Of a stretch of DNA of 64,000 nt, positions 1 to 9,268 are shown in pieces (positions within the stretch are counted from its first letter, which is position 1; every line of letters starts with the position of its first letter). Made by a program: the position numbers and the translations under genes. The notes beneath the pieces are model-generated. The model did not search any database. It was given only the letters and a program-made list of their open reading frames with translations, and had not been told where the DNA came from. Origin of the DNA: Alentia gelatinosa (Eukaryota > Annelida > Polychaeta > Phyllodocida > Polynoidae); the NCBI GenBank assembly GCA_950022655.1, contig OX465581.1, positions 104,577,125 through 104,641,124 on the forward strand, in the 5' to 3' direction.

Positions 1-464
1 CCGTAACATTCATAAGGTCACTTGCCATAGACTTAATTACCTCCTTTCCTTTCCCGCCAACCTTTTTCAAGCCTGTACCAGCTTTTGCCTCTGGTTGTTC
101 TATTACATCCTGACTGTCTACTGCATTACTCTCAATGCCCAACTTTTCAGTGAGGCCAAACAACAAGTTCAATGCTCTGTCTAGTTTGTCAGAATTAGCT
201 TGAACTCCCTGAGATAATCTATCGTTTTCCGCTCCAGCAAAAACGATTCTCTGGACTAACTCACCTTCACCTCCCTCTCGGCCTGTCTCCACTCCCTGAG
301 CGCAGCTGTCATCAGTCAGATAAATGAAATTGTCCAATTCAATAGCCTTAAAGTCAAGAAATTCATAAGCCTTTTCTAAATCTCGTCCTGCAAAACTGCA
401 TTGTATTTTAGCTGCCACCAACAACTTGCATGGGGAAGGTACCCTTGGCCAGTGCACATACATG
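1..464 (-). CDS. Unassigned ORF, open at the left window edge
   Basis: This minus-strand frame is open from an ATG at 464 to the first base of the window with no stop, about 154 codons, so the C-terminus is outside. I do not recognise the protein. The start region reads MYVHWPRVPSPCKLLVAAK. Further on there is an acidic, hydrophilic stretch and a short segment with a heptad-like hydrophobic pattern (around RLSQGVQANSDKLDRALNLL), which could form a coiled coil. The last visible part is lysine- and glycine-rich. Composition and the nearby retroelement make a Gag-like or other transposon protein possible, but an exon of a host gene fits equally well. An in-frame stop lies just upstream of the ATG. 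No splice sites were confirmed. Existence is supported only by length and lack of stops. Confidence 0.3.
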
Positions 465-886
465 TATGCACCTCACTAGTCTACGGCCTGCCATCATAAC
501 GACTGGGTAGCTCCGTAGGGTTGGAGTGGTGCGTTGTGGTGGAAAGTGAGGTCGAGGATCCTCCGCTTCGCCCCACAATTTCTTTTTGATCATTTCTTTT
601 ATTACTGTCATTTTTCAGGTACACAAAATTGACAAGTACAAAGTATTTGTATAATCGGTGATGACAGTGAAATAAAAGGGGCCTTTTTTGCGTCAGTTTG
701 TTAACAGCTGGTTTTCATCGCTTAGGCCAAGCCATTACGAAGATCAACACAATCGTTTGCATATCACATATCAGAATTACGTAACTACATGATATGAAGA
801 GTAACCTCCAAGAACTTGCCATGGCCAATCATAATCATCGTTTACATAGCGAAGGTTTGTAGGTTGAGATACTGCGTATATGTGTG

Positions 887-888
<2 letters not shown>
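465..888. other. Intergenic stretch, nothing recognised
   Basis: The stretch contains a 67-codon minus-strand ORF in another frame than the left-edge ORF, but no motif or splice structure that I can support. It leads into the TA microsatellite. Confidence 0.4.
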
Positions 889-948
<60 letters not shown>

Positions 949-968
949 ATATATATATATATATATAT
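889..968. repeat. (TA)n microsatellite
   Basis: About 80 bp of nearly pure alternating A/T, interrupted near 945 by 'cata'. It produces spurious IYIYIY open frames on both strands. Confidence 0.95.
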
Positions 969-1110
969 GTGGGCATTTAACGACACAATACTTCTTTCTG
1001 CTCACAGATGTCGCCTCCATTTTGGATTGCTTGACCTGCCACCTTCCTTGCCGTTTATACTTCAATAAATCCCTTGTGGGATCTCATATAAACATATATA
1101 TATATATATA

Positions 1111-1191
1111 TTACGGCTAACGGTCTGTAATAAATAGTGATAAATAACATGAGACAGGAAATTGGTTTGGCGGAAATATAGACAACACCAG
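1111..1191 (-). repeat. Split direct repeat copy B2 (3' end of element)
   Basis: 81 bp identical by eye to B1, ending directly against a TA run at 1095-1110. It defines the 3' end of the element. Confidence 0.9.
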
Positions 1192-1192
1192 G

Positions 1193-1198
1193 TTTATT
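1193..1198 (-). promoter_or_regulatory. AATAAA polyadenylation signal of the retrotransposon
   Basis: A minus-strand AATAAA sits in the 12-bp spacer between A2 and B2. Cleavage within B2 would give an RNA carrying B1 and A2 complete, as the split-repeat replication model needs. Confidence 0.5.
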
Positions 1199-1203
1199 AA
1201 GTA

Positions 1204-1408
1204 AAAATTAAAACTATTTCCCAACACAAGGAAACGTCTTATACCTACAGGTTGAAAGGCGCAACTGACCCAGGAAAGAACCCGGTGACGTAACCGCACG
1301 CGGCGGGTACATGGCAACCCGAGAGTCTATAGTAACGAACCGGGATACCGTTGTTAGGTAACATGGACCTGGCCGGAATTATATAATTATAGTGTATAAT
1401 AGTACATA
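1204..1408 (-). repeat. Split direct repeat copy A2
   Basis: 205 bp matching A1 over its whole length. It lies between B1 and B2. The two bases at 1409-1410 separate it from B1 and would be the remnant of the circle junction. The 66-codon ORF at 1117-1317 is just the A leader running into B2 and is not a gene. Confidence 0.9.
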
Positions 1409-1410
1409 AG

Positions 1411-1491
1411 TTACGGCTAACGGTCTGTAATAAATAGTGATAAATAACATGAGACAGGAAATTGGTTTGGCGGAAATATAGACAACACCAG
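1411..1491 (-). repeat. Split direct repeat copy B1
   Basis: 81 bp beginning (minus strand) CTGGTGTTGTC and ending CGTTAGCCGTAA, just 3' of the recombinase ORF. It is identical by eye to B2. Confidence 0.9.
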
Positions 1492-1525
1492 CCAACCACC
1501 CGCCAATAACAATTGACTTACATCA

Positions 1526-2473
1526 TTAAGACAATTCCTTAAGAAAATTCGATACAGATAAGTCTTTCTCAAGAATCACAGATACAGTATCATGAATATA
1601 ATTCTCGACCACCTTTGACTTCCAGTGTCCCCGTTTCTGGATATCATTCAGGGATAATCCCACTCTGGAAAGGAAGGTGGCCCCACCGTGTCTGATTGAA
1701 TGTGTGGAGACACGTGACTCATCTAGGCCGATTTTTGAGGCCAAAAATTTCAGTTTTGAATTAAAACTCTGATAATTCAGCTTATACATTTTCCCTTGGG
1801 ATTCTTCCAGAAACAGGTACTGGTGAGGGAAGGATACCCTAGAGGCTAACATCCGCCTAATATTTGGAACTGGACACAAAGGAGAGCCCTGAATTTTTCC
1901 CAAATAGGTTGAAACTGGAACTTTCCCAAACTGGGAGGTTTTAGAGGACCTAATAGTCAAAAATAAATTCCCATCCGGAAAAGAAACATCAGAAACTCGG
2001 AGAGTATGATTAGAGTCTACCAAATGTGAAATCCTTAACAGTGCCCTGAAACCCAAGACAAGGGCAGACCAAAACACCAAGTCATTGTAGACTGATAAGT
2101 CCAGGAATTTGAAAATACCCAGTAGATCCTCAGGGGTTAGAGGATATTTTTCTACCAATGGAGTGGAGAACAACCTTTCAATACCTTTAACTGTTTGGGA
2201 AACCATAAAGTTGCCCACTAAGGGAGTGAAACCTAAAGATTTCTGTTGAAAGTTCACCGCAGACAAGTAATTCTTGATAGAAACTGGTTTCATTTTTTCA
2301 GACAAGAAAGACACAAATAAGGAACAACTTCTAGGAGTTGCTGGGAAAGGAGTAATTTCATAAGACTCACAAAATCTCGAGTAGCATTTTATCTGGCCCT
2401 GCCTGGTTTTCCGAGTATTTTCCGAAATCGCAGATTTCTGAAGAAACGACTGTCTCGACTCTAGAACGATCAA
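1526..2473 (-). CDS. Tyrosine recombinase (integrase) of the YR retrotransposon
   Basis: A 315-residue frame counted from TTG at 2473. It should integrate the circular DNA form of the element. An N-terminal SAM-like core-binding region (about 15-100) precedes the catalytic domain. Visible catalytic residues: R147 in ALLRISHL, K178 in RSSKTS, H258 and R261 in THSIRHG, W284 in RGHW at the second-histidine position (as in many family members), and the nucleophile Y292 in VENYIHD. Length and motif spacing match DIRS/Ngaro recombinases. The open frame extends back to a TAG near 2570 with no ATG. The first in-frame ATG is M61, inside the core-binding region, so initiation there would truncate the protein. 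A +1 (or -2) frameshift from pol, or splicing, is the likely route; this is inference. Downstream come B1, A2 and B2. Confidence 0.92.
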   Translation of the reverse strand: MIVLESRQSFLQKSAISENTRKTRQGQIKCYSRFCESYEITPFPATPRSCSLFVSFLSEKMKPVSIKNYLSAVNFQQKSLGFTPLVGNFMVSQTVKGIERLFSTPLVEKYPLTPEDLLGIFKFLDLSVYNDLVFWSALVLGFRALLRISHLVDSNHTLRVSDVSFPDGNLFLTIRSSKTSQFGKVPVSTYLGKIQGSPLCPVPNIRRMLASRVSFPHQYLFLEESQGKMYKLNYQSFNSKLKFLASKIGLDESRVSTHSIRHGGATFLSRVGLSLNDIQKRGHWKSKVVENYIHDTVSVILEKDLSVSNFLKELS

Positions 2474-4307
2474 ACTGGGGGCTGGAAGTACAACACATAT
2501 CCATTTTTGATAGTTGTTCCATACATAACGCTGAATATCCGGGTTGGGATACCCGGGACAATTGATCTGCTAGGACATTTTCTTTTGAAGGGATATAACT
2601 GGCGAAAAACTCAAAGTTAAAGAGAAAACTTATCCAGAAGAGTTCCCTAAGCCATTCCATGCATGTGCGATTTCTGCTCCTCCCAGTGTTCAGCATGGCC
2701 AAAACTTGCATGTTATCAGTCCAAATGTGAATTCTCCGATTTTTAAAATAGTTTGACCAACGTTTCACCCCTACCACCACCGGCCACAACTCCAAAACAT
2801 TGATATTTCTGGTCAATACATCGAAACCAGGTGGAGACACCTGGTGACTACAATCTGAATCAAAAACAACTTCATTATCCCAAGTACCTAGCACAAAATC
2901 CTTACCACACCATGCGCCGAACCCAGTAAACGAGGAGTCAGTGACTATCGGGACTAGGCCACAATCTTTCAGGATAATACTTTTTCCGTTAAATACTCTA
3001 ACGAGTTTCTTCCACCAAGATAAATCCTCAACGAGTTCGTCGCTCAAACCCACTCTCTTTCCTCTAGGGGTATTAGAACAAAGATCGAAAAGGCGTCTGC
3101 TAAAGGTCCTACCGCCCCTGACAACGTGGGAGCAGAACGAAATAAGCCCCCCCAGTTTCTCAAGATCCTTTTTAGTAACAAATTTCTGAGAGAAGACTTT
3201 ATCAATTTCGGTCTCTAGTTTCACCAGTTTCTCAACAGGAAGGGATATCGTCATTTCTTCCGTATTAACTTCTATACCCAAAAAAGTACAGACTCGGCTG
3301 GGAACAGTCACTTTCTCTAAAGCCACCACAAAACCAAAGTACTCTAGAACCTCGACTAGAATATCCCTGCCCCTCAAACACTCTTCTTCAGAGCTACCGA
3401 TAATCAGAAAGTCATCAAGATAATTCACTATCCTATCAACGCCCCTGCTCTTGACACACTCAACGATAAAATCAGAAATAGAATTGAATATATTCGGAGC
3501 GCACTTTAAACCAAAGCATAAACGACAGTCCTCATAAAAACTTCCACCAGTACTCGAATCCCAGAAAAATCCCTGGAACTTTGTGTGTCCCGGGAACACA
3601 TTTATCGACCTGTAGGCCGCTCTGATATCAACCACTGACAAATACTCATTGCCGATTAGATTATCGCATACGTCAGATATCGAATTATATTTGAAAGGTA
3701 CGTATGTTTCGTTCATGAAATCATTTATACATTTACCCTCAGGCCTACTACAGTCTGTAATAGGGCGTAGGCAACCGTTTGACTTTGGTACTGCTCCTAG
3801 GGCATGAACACACTGAGGCACTTCGTAGACCTCCTTCACCTTGCCCTCACGTATTTCAGTTTCTAACAAATTTGTCATTTCTTTCTGAAAATCACCCTCG
3901 GTGATCGAGGAATAATTATCACAATAATACTTTGACGAGAAGTTATTATCCACAATTCTGAAACCATCAGAAAAGCCATTCTTCAAGAACAGCCTACTAT
4001 CGATACTCATGTCGCCACAGATCAGGTCATTATCTAGGACGGGGATTAACCTACATATTTTCAGTTGTGACCTATTTTCTCCGATGTAATGAGTGCACTC
4101 ACAAATACCTCTAACACAGTCATTTGAATTTTCAACATCAACAATTAAAGATTCATCTCCTAAAGTGTCAGTGTTTACATCATAAACTAACTTTGTAGCA
4201 GTGTTAGTGTTAGCGCGGCTGACCGCTGGTTCAAATCGAGCGCGAGCGTCACCATAGTTACCAGCGTCAACAACTTGAACGCCTTCAAATCCATCGCTAT
4301 CGCTCAA
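2367..4307 (-). CDS. pol: Reverse transcriptase / RNase H (pol) of the YR retrotransposon
   Basis: A 646-residue open frame counted from a TTG at 4307; this is the beginning of the open region, not an established start. It copies element RNA into DNA. The N-terminal ~130 residues are unassigned and Cys-containing. The RT domain runs roughly 135-350, with catalytic D227 in SVVDIRAAY and D298/D299 in NYLDDFLIIG. A connection region leads to RNase H with the acidic set D457 (VTDSSF), E506 (LELWPV), D531 (IWTDN) and D581 (LADQLSR). No integrase, protease or methyltransferase is visible, as expected when a tyrosine recombinase does the integration. The frame is in phase with gag across one UGA. 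Its 3' end overlaps the recombinase frame by 107 bp in a different phase. All catalytic residues are present, so the protein is probably active if expressed. Confidence 0.92.
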   Translation of the reverse strand: MSDSDGFEGVQVVDAGNYGDARARFEPAVSRANTNTATKLVYDVNTDTLGDESLIVDVENSNDCVRGICECTHYIGENRSQLKICRLIPVLDNDLICGDMSIDSRLFLKNGFSDGFRIVDNNFSSKYYCDNYSSITEGDFQKEMTNLLETEIREGKVKEVYEVPQCVHALGAVPKSNGCLRPITDCSRPEGKCINDFMNETYVPFKYNSISDVCDNLIGNEYLSVVDIRAAYRSINVFPGHTKFQGFFWDSSTGGSFYEDCRLCFGLKCAPNIFNSISDFIVECVKSRGVDRIVNYLDDFLIIGSSEEECLRGRDILVEVLEYFGFVVALEKVTVPSRVCTFLGIEVNTEEMTISLPVEKLVKLETEIDKVFSQKFVTKKDLEKLGGLISFCSHVVRGGRTFSRRLFDLCSNTPRGKRVGLSDELVEDLSWWKKLVRVFNGKSIILKDCGLVPIVTDSSFTGFGAWCGKDFVLGTWDNEVVFDSDCSHQVSPPGFDVLTRNINVLELWPVVVGVKRWSNYFKNRRIHIWTDNMQVLAMLNTGRSRNRTCMEWLRELFWISFLFNFEFFASYIPSKENVLADQLSRVSQPGYSALCMEQLSKMDMCCTSSPQFDRSRVETVVSSEICDFGKYSENQAGPDKMLLEIL

Positions 4308-4325
4308 ACCGCTCGAGGCCTGATT

Positions 4326-4328
4326 TCA
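4326..4328 (-). other. UGA codon between in-frame gag and pol (candidate readthrough site)
   Basis: The codon series AAA-TGA-AAT-CAG ends gag. The pol frame continues in the same phase with no further stop for 652 codons. Pol has no ATG for its first 99 residues, so stop readthrough is the simplest way to make it. The flanking bases do not match the well-known CARYYA or UGA-CUA readthrough contexts. Confidence 0.6.
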
Positions 4329-5285
4329 TTTACTTGCCATAGGCTTGGCCTTCGCATTACTGCAATCATAGGCGGCGTGACTATAGCTTGAACAAGTACT
4401 ACATTGGTGTTTGTATTTGCACGCTTTAAAAGTGCAGCCCCCAGCGGTTTTATTAAAACTAAAACAAAACCCGTCTAGGCCCTTGCTCTCAGTCTTAGGT
4501 TTGGATTTCTTGGTTACTGAGGCTGCCACAGTTCCCTCGTACGATAGGAATTTAATAATTTCTGATGGATTAACCTCCGAAAAAACCCTCAAACCCTCAA
4601 TCTTAGCCTTTTCTTTGATAGCTTTGTCGTATCTTATCAATGCTTCTGCTGTGAAAAGCTTAGAATCCGCTTTTTCCGCAATAAGGATTACATGTTTTAC
4701 AAAACCTGTCACATCTTTTCCAAGGCCTAAAAGTTTTTCTAAAATCATGGCATTAACAAGGATCAGTCTTTCGTAAGTAACCAATTTGTCACCTTCATTT
4801 AGATAGTTTTTGGCATCGAAAATTGTTTTTCTACCTTTTTTCTTTTTCCTGGAATCCCTAGAAGCGCTTCTCGACGAGGAAGTATTACTGCTGCTTGTAT
4901 CAGAATAGTCACTGTGTCTGTTGGAACCCATTTTCAACATGTCCCTAGAGCGACGAGCTAACTTTGAAGACTTGAATTTATCGCTGACGATAGTCTCCGA
5001 TACCGTTTTTTCCCCTATTCCTTCCACTTTTGAAGAGACATCTACGAGTTTCTGAATAGTTGTTTCGAGCATCTTCTCCAATTTGTCCAGGCGGGTCCCA
5101 GCGATCCCTGTAGTCTCCGACCCGGTCCCTTGTGTCGCCCCCGTCTGGTCGATGGTCTCTGCTGTTGTCACAGGCTGTTGTGACTGCTGAACCTCCGGAA
5201 CAGCATTAACAGCAGTAGAGCCACCCGATATCCTTAAGTTGCCACCCTGAGCGGATTGGGCCGCAGACCCTTTCCTTCTGCCCAT
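4326..5285 (-). CDS. gag: Gag-like protein of the YR retrotransposon
   Basis: A 319-residue ORF starting at the first in-frame ATG (MGRRKGS..., 5285), immediately after repeat A1. The open frame continues upstream through A1, but only with non-AUG codons. The N-terminal third is low-complexity, rich in G, S, T and Q. It is followed by a likely coiled segment (LDKLEKMLETTIQKLVDVSS), then a Ser/Arg/Lys-rich basic stretch, and a helical domain from about residue 155. The C-terminus carries two adjacent zinc sites: C274-X9-C284-X4-C289-X3-H293 (CCCH type), then C295-X2-C298-X4-H303-X4-C308, a classical CCHC zinc knuckle. Zinc knuckles bind RNA in Gag proteins, so the inferred role is packaging the element RNA. 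The ORF ends in a single UGA, after which the same frame stays open through reverse transcriptase. Confidence 0.85.
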   Translation of the reverse strand: MGRRKGSAAQSAQGGNLRISGGSTAVNAVPEVQQSQQPVTTAETIDQTGATQGTGSETTGIAGTRLDKLEKMLETTIQKLVDVSSKVEGIGEKTVSETIVSDKFKSSKLARRSRDMLKMGSNRHSDYSDTSSSNTSSSRSASRDSRKKKKGRKTIFDAKNYLNEGDKLVTYERLILVNAMILEKLLGLGKDVTGFVKHVILIAEKADSKLFTAEALIRYDKAIKEKAKIEGLRVFSEVNPSEIIKFLSYEGTVAASVTKKSKPKTESKGLDGFCFSFNKTAGGCTFKACKYKHQCSTCSSYSHAAYDCSNAKAKPMASK

Positions 5286-5288
5286 TTC

Positions 5289-5486
5289 AAAATTAAAACT
5301 ATTTCCCAACACAAGGAAACGTCTTATACCTACAGGTTGAAAGGCGCAACTGACCCAGGAAAGAACCCGGTGACGTAACCGCACGCGGCGGGTACATGGC
5401 AACCCGAGAGTCTATAGTAACGAACCGGGATACCGTTGTTAGGTAACATGGACCTGGCCGGAATTATATAATTATAGTGTATAATA

Positions 5487-5493
<7 letters not shown>
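5289..5493 (-). repeat. Split direct repeat copy A1 (5' end of element)
   Basis: 205 bp, read on the minus strand from the TA-repeat boundary to four bases short of the gag ATG. By eye it is identical to A2 at 1204-1408. It should hold the promoter and 5' leader. An out-of-frame ATG inside it (near 5402) would make a small upstream ORF. Confidence 0.9.

Positions 5494-5540
<47 letters not shown>
5491..5540. repeat. (TA)n microsatellite flanking the retrotransposon
   Basis: About 50 bp of alternating A/T adjoining A1. A shorter TA run (1095-1110) adjoins B2, so the two are probably halves of the original target. Confidence 0.9.
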
Positions 5541-5547
<7 letters not shown>

Positions 5548-8500
5548 TTATATCAGTTATTCCTTTTCAAAAACTGTCTTCCCATTAAGTCCCATTAGAT
5601 GACGTTATGTTTTCCGCATGCTCACTGTTAACAGCCAACACAATTCAATTCTTTTGTCTAATGAATAATTACTGCCCAGAAATTATTCCAATCCAAATAC
5701 ATTTCTCGAAATGATAATAACAAAAATGCTCACATTCTGCTTTGATAAATACCCCTCACAGCAGTGTTTCCGAAAATGACAGTAAAGGTTCCAGCATTCG
5801 GAAATGTCTGCTTGATATGTTTTATGCGGACACAAATCAAATTCAACGGACTTATTGAGTAACACATATTGTTCCAGAAATGATAAAGAATATTCAATAT
5901 CGCCATGGTTTTCATTATTTGCAATTATGTTCAGAGTAATTATGGGACATATAGACAATAATATCATCCTAAATATGGAGGGTATTTACTCTGATTCTTC
6001 AGAGCAGGTAATTACGAATACGCTTACATTTCCCCGACTGTTTACCATCTGGCACAGACGTATACCATTGCCCATTACTCTGCACATCAAAGCGAGTTTT
6101 AATAAGCTGCACAGTTGGCCTATGGCAGTATGATAAAAGTATTATGGAGACAGAGCTCCGCTACTGAAACCCAAGACGAACAGTAAGAGTTTGCCAAATG
6201 GAATTCATCCAACAGAACGTCATTTGCTGGAAACAGGCCTTTATGAATCAGTAAACAGCATTCTTTCTCCCTGAGATGGACGCATGTTGTGGTGTACGTA
6301 TATGAAGGGATATCATGTTTAGATATAGATTTCGTAATGTTTTACTCCAAATGGCACATTCTGTTACGTCATGTTGTGATTATAGCATCTCAAAAGTATG
6401 ATGTTGATAGACTAGATTGTTCCTAGATAGGTTTATTATTCATATCCGTATTCTCTCTTTACTTCAGTCCTCAATGACAATAACCATATCATATACCTTC
6501 ATATATCAATATATTTCTACGCTCACTCCACAATATATATATCGCCTATGGGTGTGTGCGCTGGTTCTACAACATCGGTGAAACACTCGCACACCATATC
6601 TAGACGTCTGGGCTTTCTATAAGTAAAACTGGCTTCTCTGTGTGGAAAACGTGACCCTGTTTGCATAGCCTGCACCATGTGAAGGCGTCGGGCATGTTGC
6701 TTACTATATTCCCTACGATGTTGAATAGCCACACGACGCTGCCCCACGAGCCCCATTCACAAGTCTCGTTGTTGGCACAATTGACCGGCTGAGCAGCTCA
6801 CGCCGCGCCTTGCATAACAAAGAAAGCCGCTTTTCGCTGGAACCCAGTGTGCTCTCTGCTCGTATGGCTGGCGGGAATCTTAGCTTTCCTCAAGCATAAG
6901 GAGAGATAATAGGATGTTTTATCTTATCCGGGACGGTAATAAGAAAAAGAACCCACTCTAACACCTTTCCTTGATGCATCATGCAGATACATTTTGAGAT
7001 TCATATTCTATCAGGGAAATACATCACGATTGTATAGATGGCAATTTTGAATAATATTTCATTCATCTGATATGTAGGAGGAAGGTTATTTCTAATAACG
7101 AACATTATTTTGTGGCTACAATAAGGGATTCCGGTCAATTGCTATGAGACAGTGATAAGATCCATGTAGAGTAATGCTAAAATACGGGAGGAGGAAGGTG
7201 AAAAAGAATATATATGTGATTTTGTCTTGTTCATAAATAATGCTTGAGAGAAGATTGAATAATTCTCGATCTATGGACGATTTGCTTTCAAAATGAACAG
7301 TATGCAGCAACGTCAAGTTGAACTTATTCTTTTAGCAAATGAGCTTAGCTCTCTTTATTGTTCAAATAAAACACATGTATCATTCTTATTATTAGTAGTA
7401 TTAATCTACATGAAATAATCCGTTCAATATTCATATACCTAGTACAGCGGAAACTTCAGAAACATAAAGAGTTGATTATAGACATGAATCATTTATCATA
7501 GTATAATGATATTTGAAATGAGCTGACTAATAACTTAATTTGTATCACCTCATTTCATCATGAACAAAACTAAGGAGAAAATGGATTCTTGCACTGCAAT
7601 ATAAGAAGTCTTTACCTAAATTTTCAGGAATTCCAAATTTGATATTATAGGAATAACGGCTAGATGAAAGACTGCCAAATGGAATTCAATCATCCATTGA
7701 TCGGAGACGTTTTGACCCATATCGTACTGGACAACGTTCCATAATATCGACAAAACATCGAGATTTTAGTGGATGTGGAACTACTCCTAATTGTCCATGT
7801 CGCATTTTAGTGAGTTATGCATTGAAATTCAAATATTCTCGGCCATCTGAAACCAAACTCGCTCGCTAACAGACAGTAGGCCCTGCACAGTACCTTGTAA
7901 AACTTTACCGTTTCAGAACACAAAAACCTTTTTTCCCAGAGTATTTCAATATTAGTGTTAGTTAGGCCTTCTGCCCTGTTAGGTCCTTCAACTCCTTTCT
8001 CCTAGCACCTAGAACTTCCATACTCGACGAGAATACGTCGGACTCCATCATCTTCTCTGGATACACAGTATTGACCACAAAGGTATCTGGAAAAAATACA
8101 TGTTCATATACTTACAAAATTTAGTACAACACAATTCGTTTATTCTTTTACATATTTGATGTTATCGTATATTTTCATTAGTTATCAATTTTTACCAGTT
8201 TATGCCTGTGTGTATTCCTGTTATAATGTCGGACTCATAGTATATCTCTCCACCTTGTGTTGTACAGATAGTTCACGACGTCGTTATTCATCAACACAGG
8301 CTCAATATCTTCTAATTTCTTTCCTCGGTGTAAGCTTCCTTCAGATATTCTTAAAATCTGCATACGACCTCCCATAATATCATTTAAAATTAGTTCTGAT
8401 TAATTTTTATACTCAAATTCAACTTTTGTTTACATCTAGATTTTTTGTATATCTGTAACTTTTGAACAAAATATATTAATGTGTCGTTTTTTTGTGTTTT

Positions 8501-9264
8501 TTTTGTGTTCTATTGCCCGATCACGTATTCCTGCATCTCTTCATCGCTCATAATATCTAGTTTTTCCTCTTTTTTTTTAGGATATTCACCCTTTTGACAG
8601 CATCAGACTATTTGGGTTCATCTCGGACATCGCTGGAAGCATCGCGATATCATCTGCACCATTTGATCTCGTTTCTTTCACCAAGTAAGCCACTTCAATC
8701 GTATTTCCCTCTTCAAATCTCTTCATTGATTAAATCTACCAAATATCGTCGTCTATCGTGCTATCGCTGACGTCTGTGTGTTGTTTGGCTCCATCTTTAG
8801 CATATTTACCCCATTTTCATCAAAATTATCCCCAATATCGCGAATCAAGACTGTGGCCTATTTATGTAGTCGTAACAATCGCGTTGTCATCGTGTTAGGG
8901 GGTACTACTGAGGAACTTCTTTTTGCTCTCCAATCACAGGTACAGTATTGAAATTTAGAGACAAGTAAGCGAAACATCTGATTCAGGAGTGTATTTTCCA
9001 TATACCACAGGTTCGAGGGCCTCATACCACAGTTACAAAATCGGTATACCAAAGTATGGGTATCTGATAGTTTTTATATAATGGGTAGTGGTTTACTGAG
9101 TCCTCATTTATTCTCAATGGGGTCTTTGTATACCATGGATTATATATGACTATAAAATAATACCTCACATACACACCATTTTGTATTGGTGATTCCGGAA
9201 ATCGCTTCATTTCTCGCTCGGTGTGTCCTCAGTTTCACAGACAAGATGAGGCTATGATTCAGCT
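5541..9264. other. Intergenic, no gene recognised
   Basis: A+T-rich DNA with only short, unsupported ORFs on both strands. No splice-linked exons, RNA gene or clear transposon termini were found. Confidence 0.5.
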
Positions 9265-9268
9265 TTAA

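Larger units (their letters stand above)
1111..5493 (-). mobile_element. Tyrosine-recombinase retrotransposon with split direct repeats (Ngaro/PAT-like, DIRS order), apparently intact
   Basis: This 4383-bp element reads on the minus strand as A1 (5493-5289), gag, RT/RNase H, tyrosine recombinase, B1 (1491-1411), A2 (1408-1204), B2 (1191-1111). A1/A2 (205 bp) and B1/B2 (81 bp) look identical in each pair, and all three frames are full-length. Seen directly: zinc-binding Gag motifs, the RT YLDD box, RNase H acidic residues and recombinase R...K...HxxR...W...Y. Known of the group: such elements replicate through a circular DNA that the recombinase integrates, and the B1-A2 junction preserves the circle junction. 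The A1-B1A2B2 layout separates it from DIRS1 proper, which has inverted terminal repeats. The pol ORF lacks the methyltransferase domain of many DIRS1 elements. Both ends abut TA repeats, so the target was a TA microsatellite. Ngaro versus PAT cannot be settled without a tree. Confidence 0.92.

Noticed and set aside
777..1065. Minus-strand ORFs rich in IYIYIY
   Set aside because: Translation of a TA microsatellite.
1117..1317. 66-codon ORF identical at its start to the gag leader frame
   Set aside because: It is the A2 repeat read into B2, without an AUG; part of the element's repeat structure.
2941..3189. Plus-strand ORF of 82 codons
   Set aside because: Antisense shadow of the reverse transcriptase frame.
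4411..4776. Plus-strand ORF of 121 codons
   Set aside because: Antisense shadow of gag.
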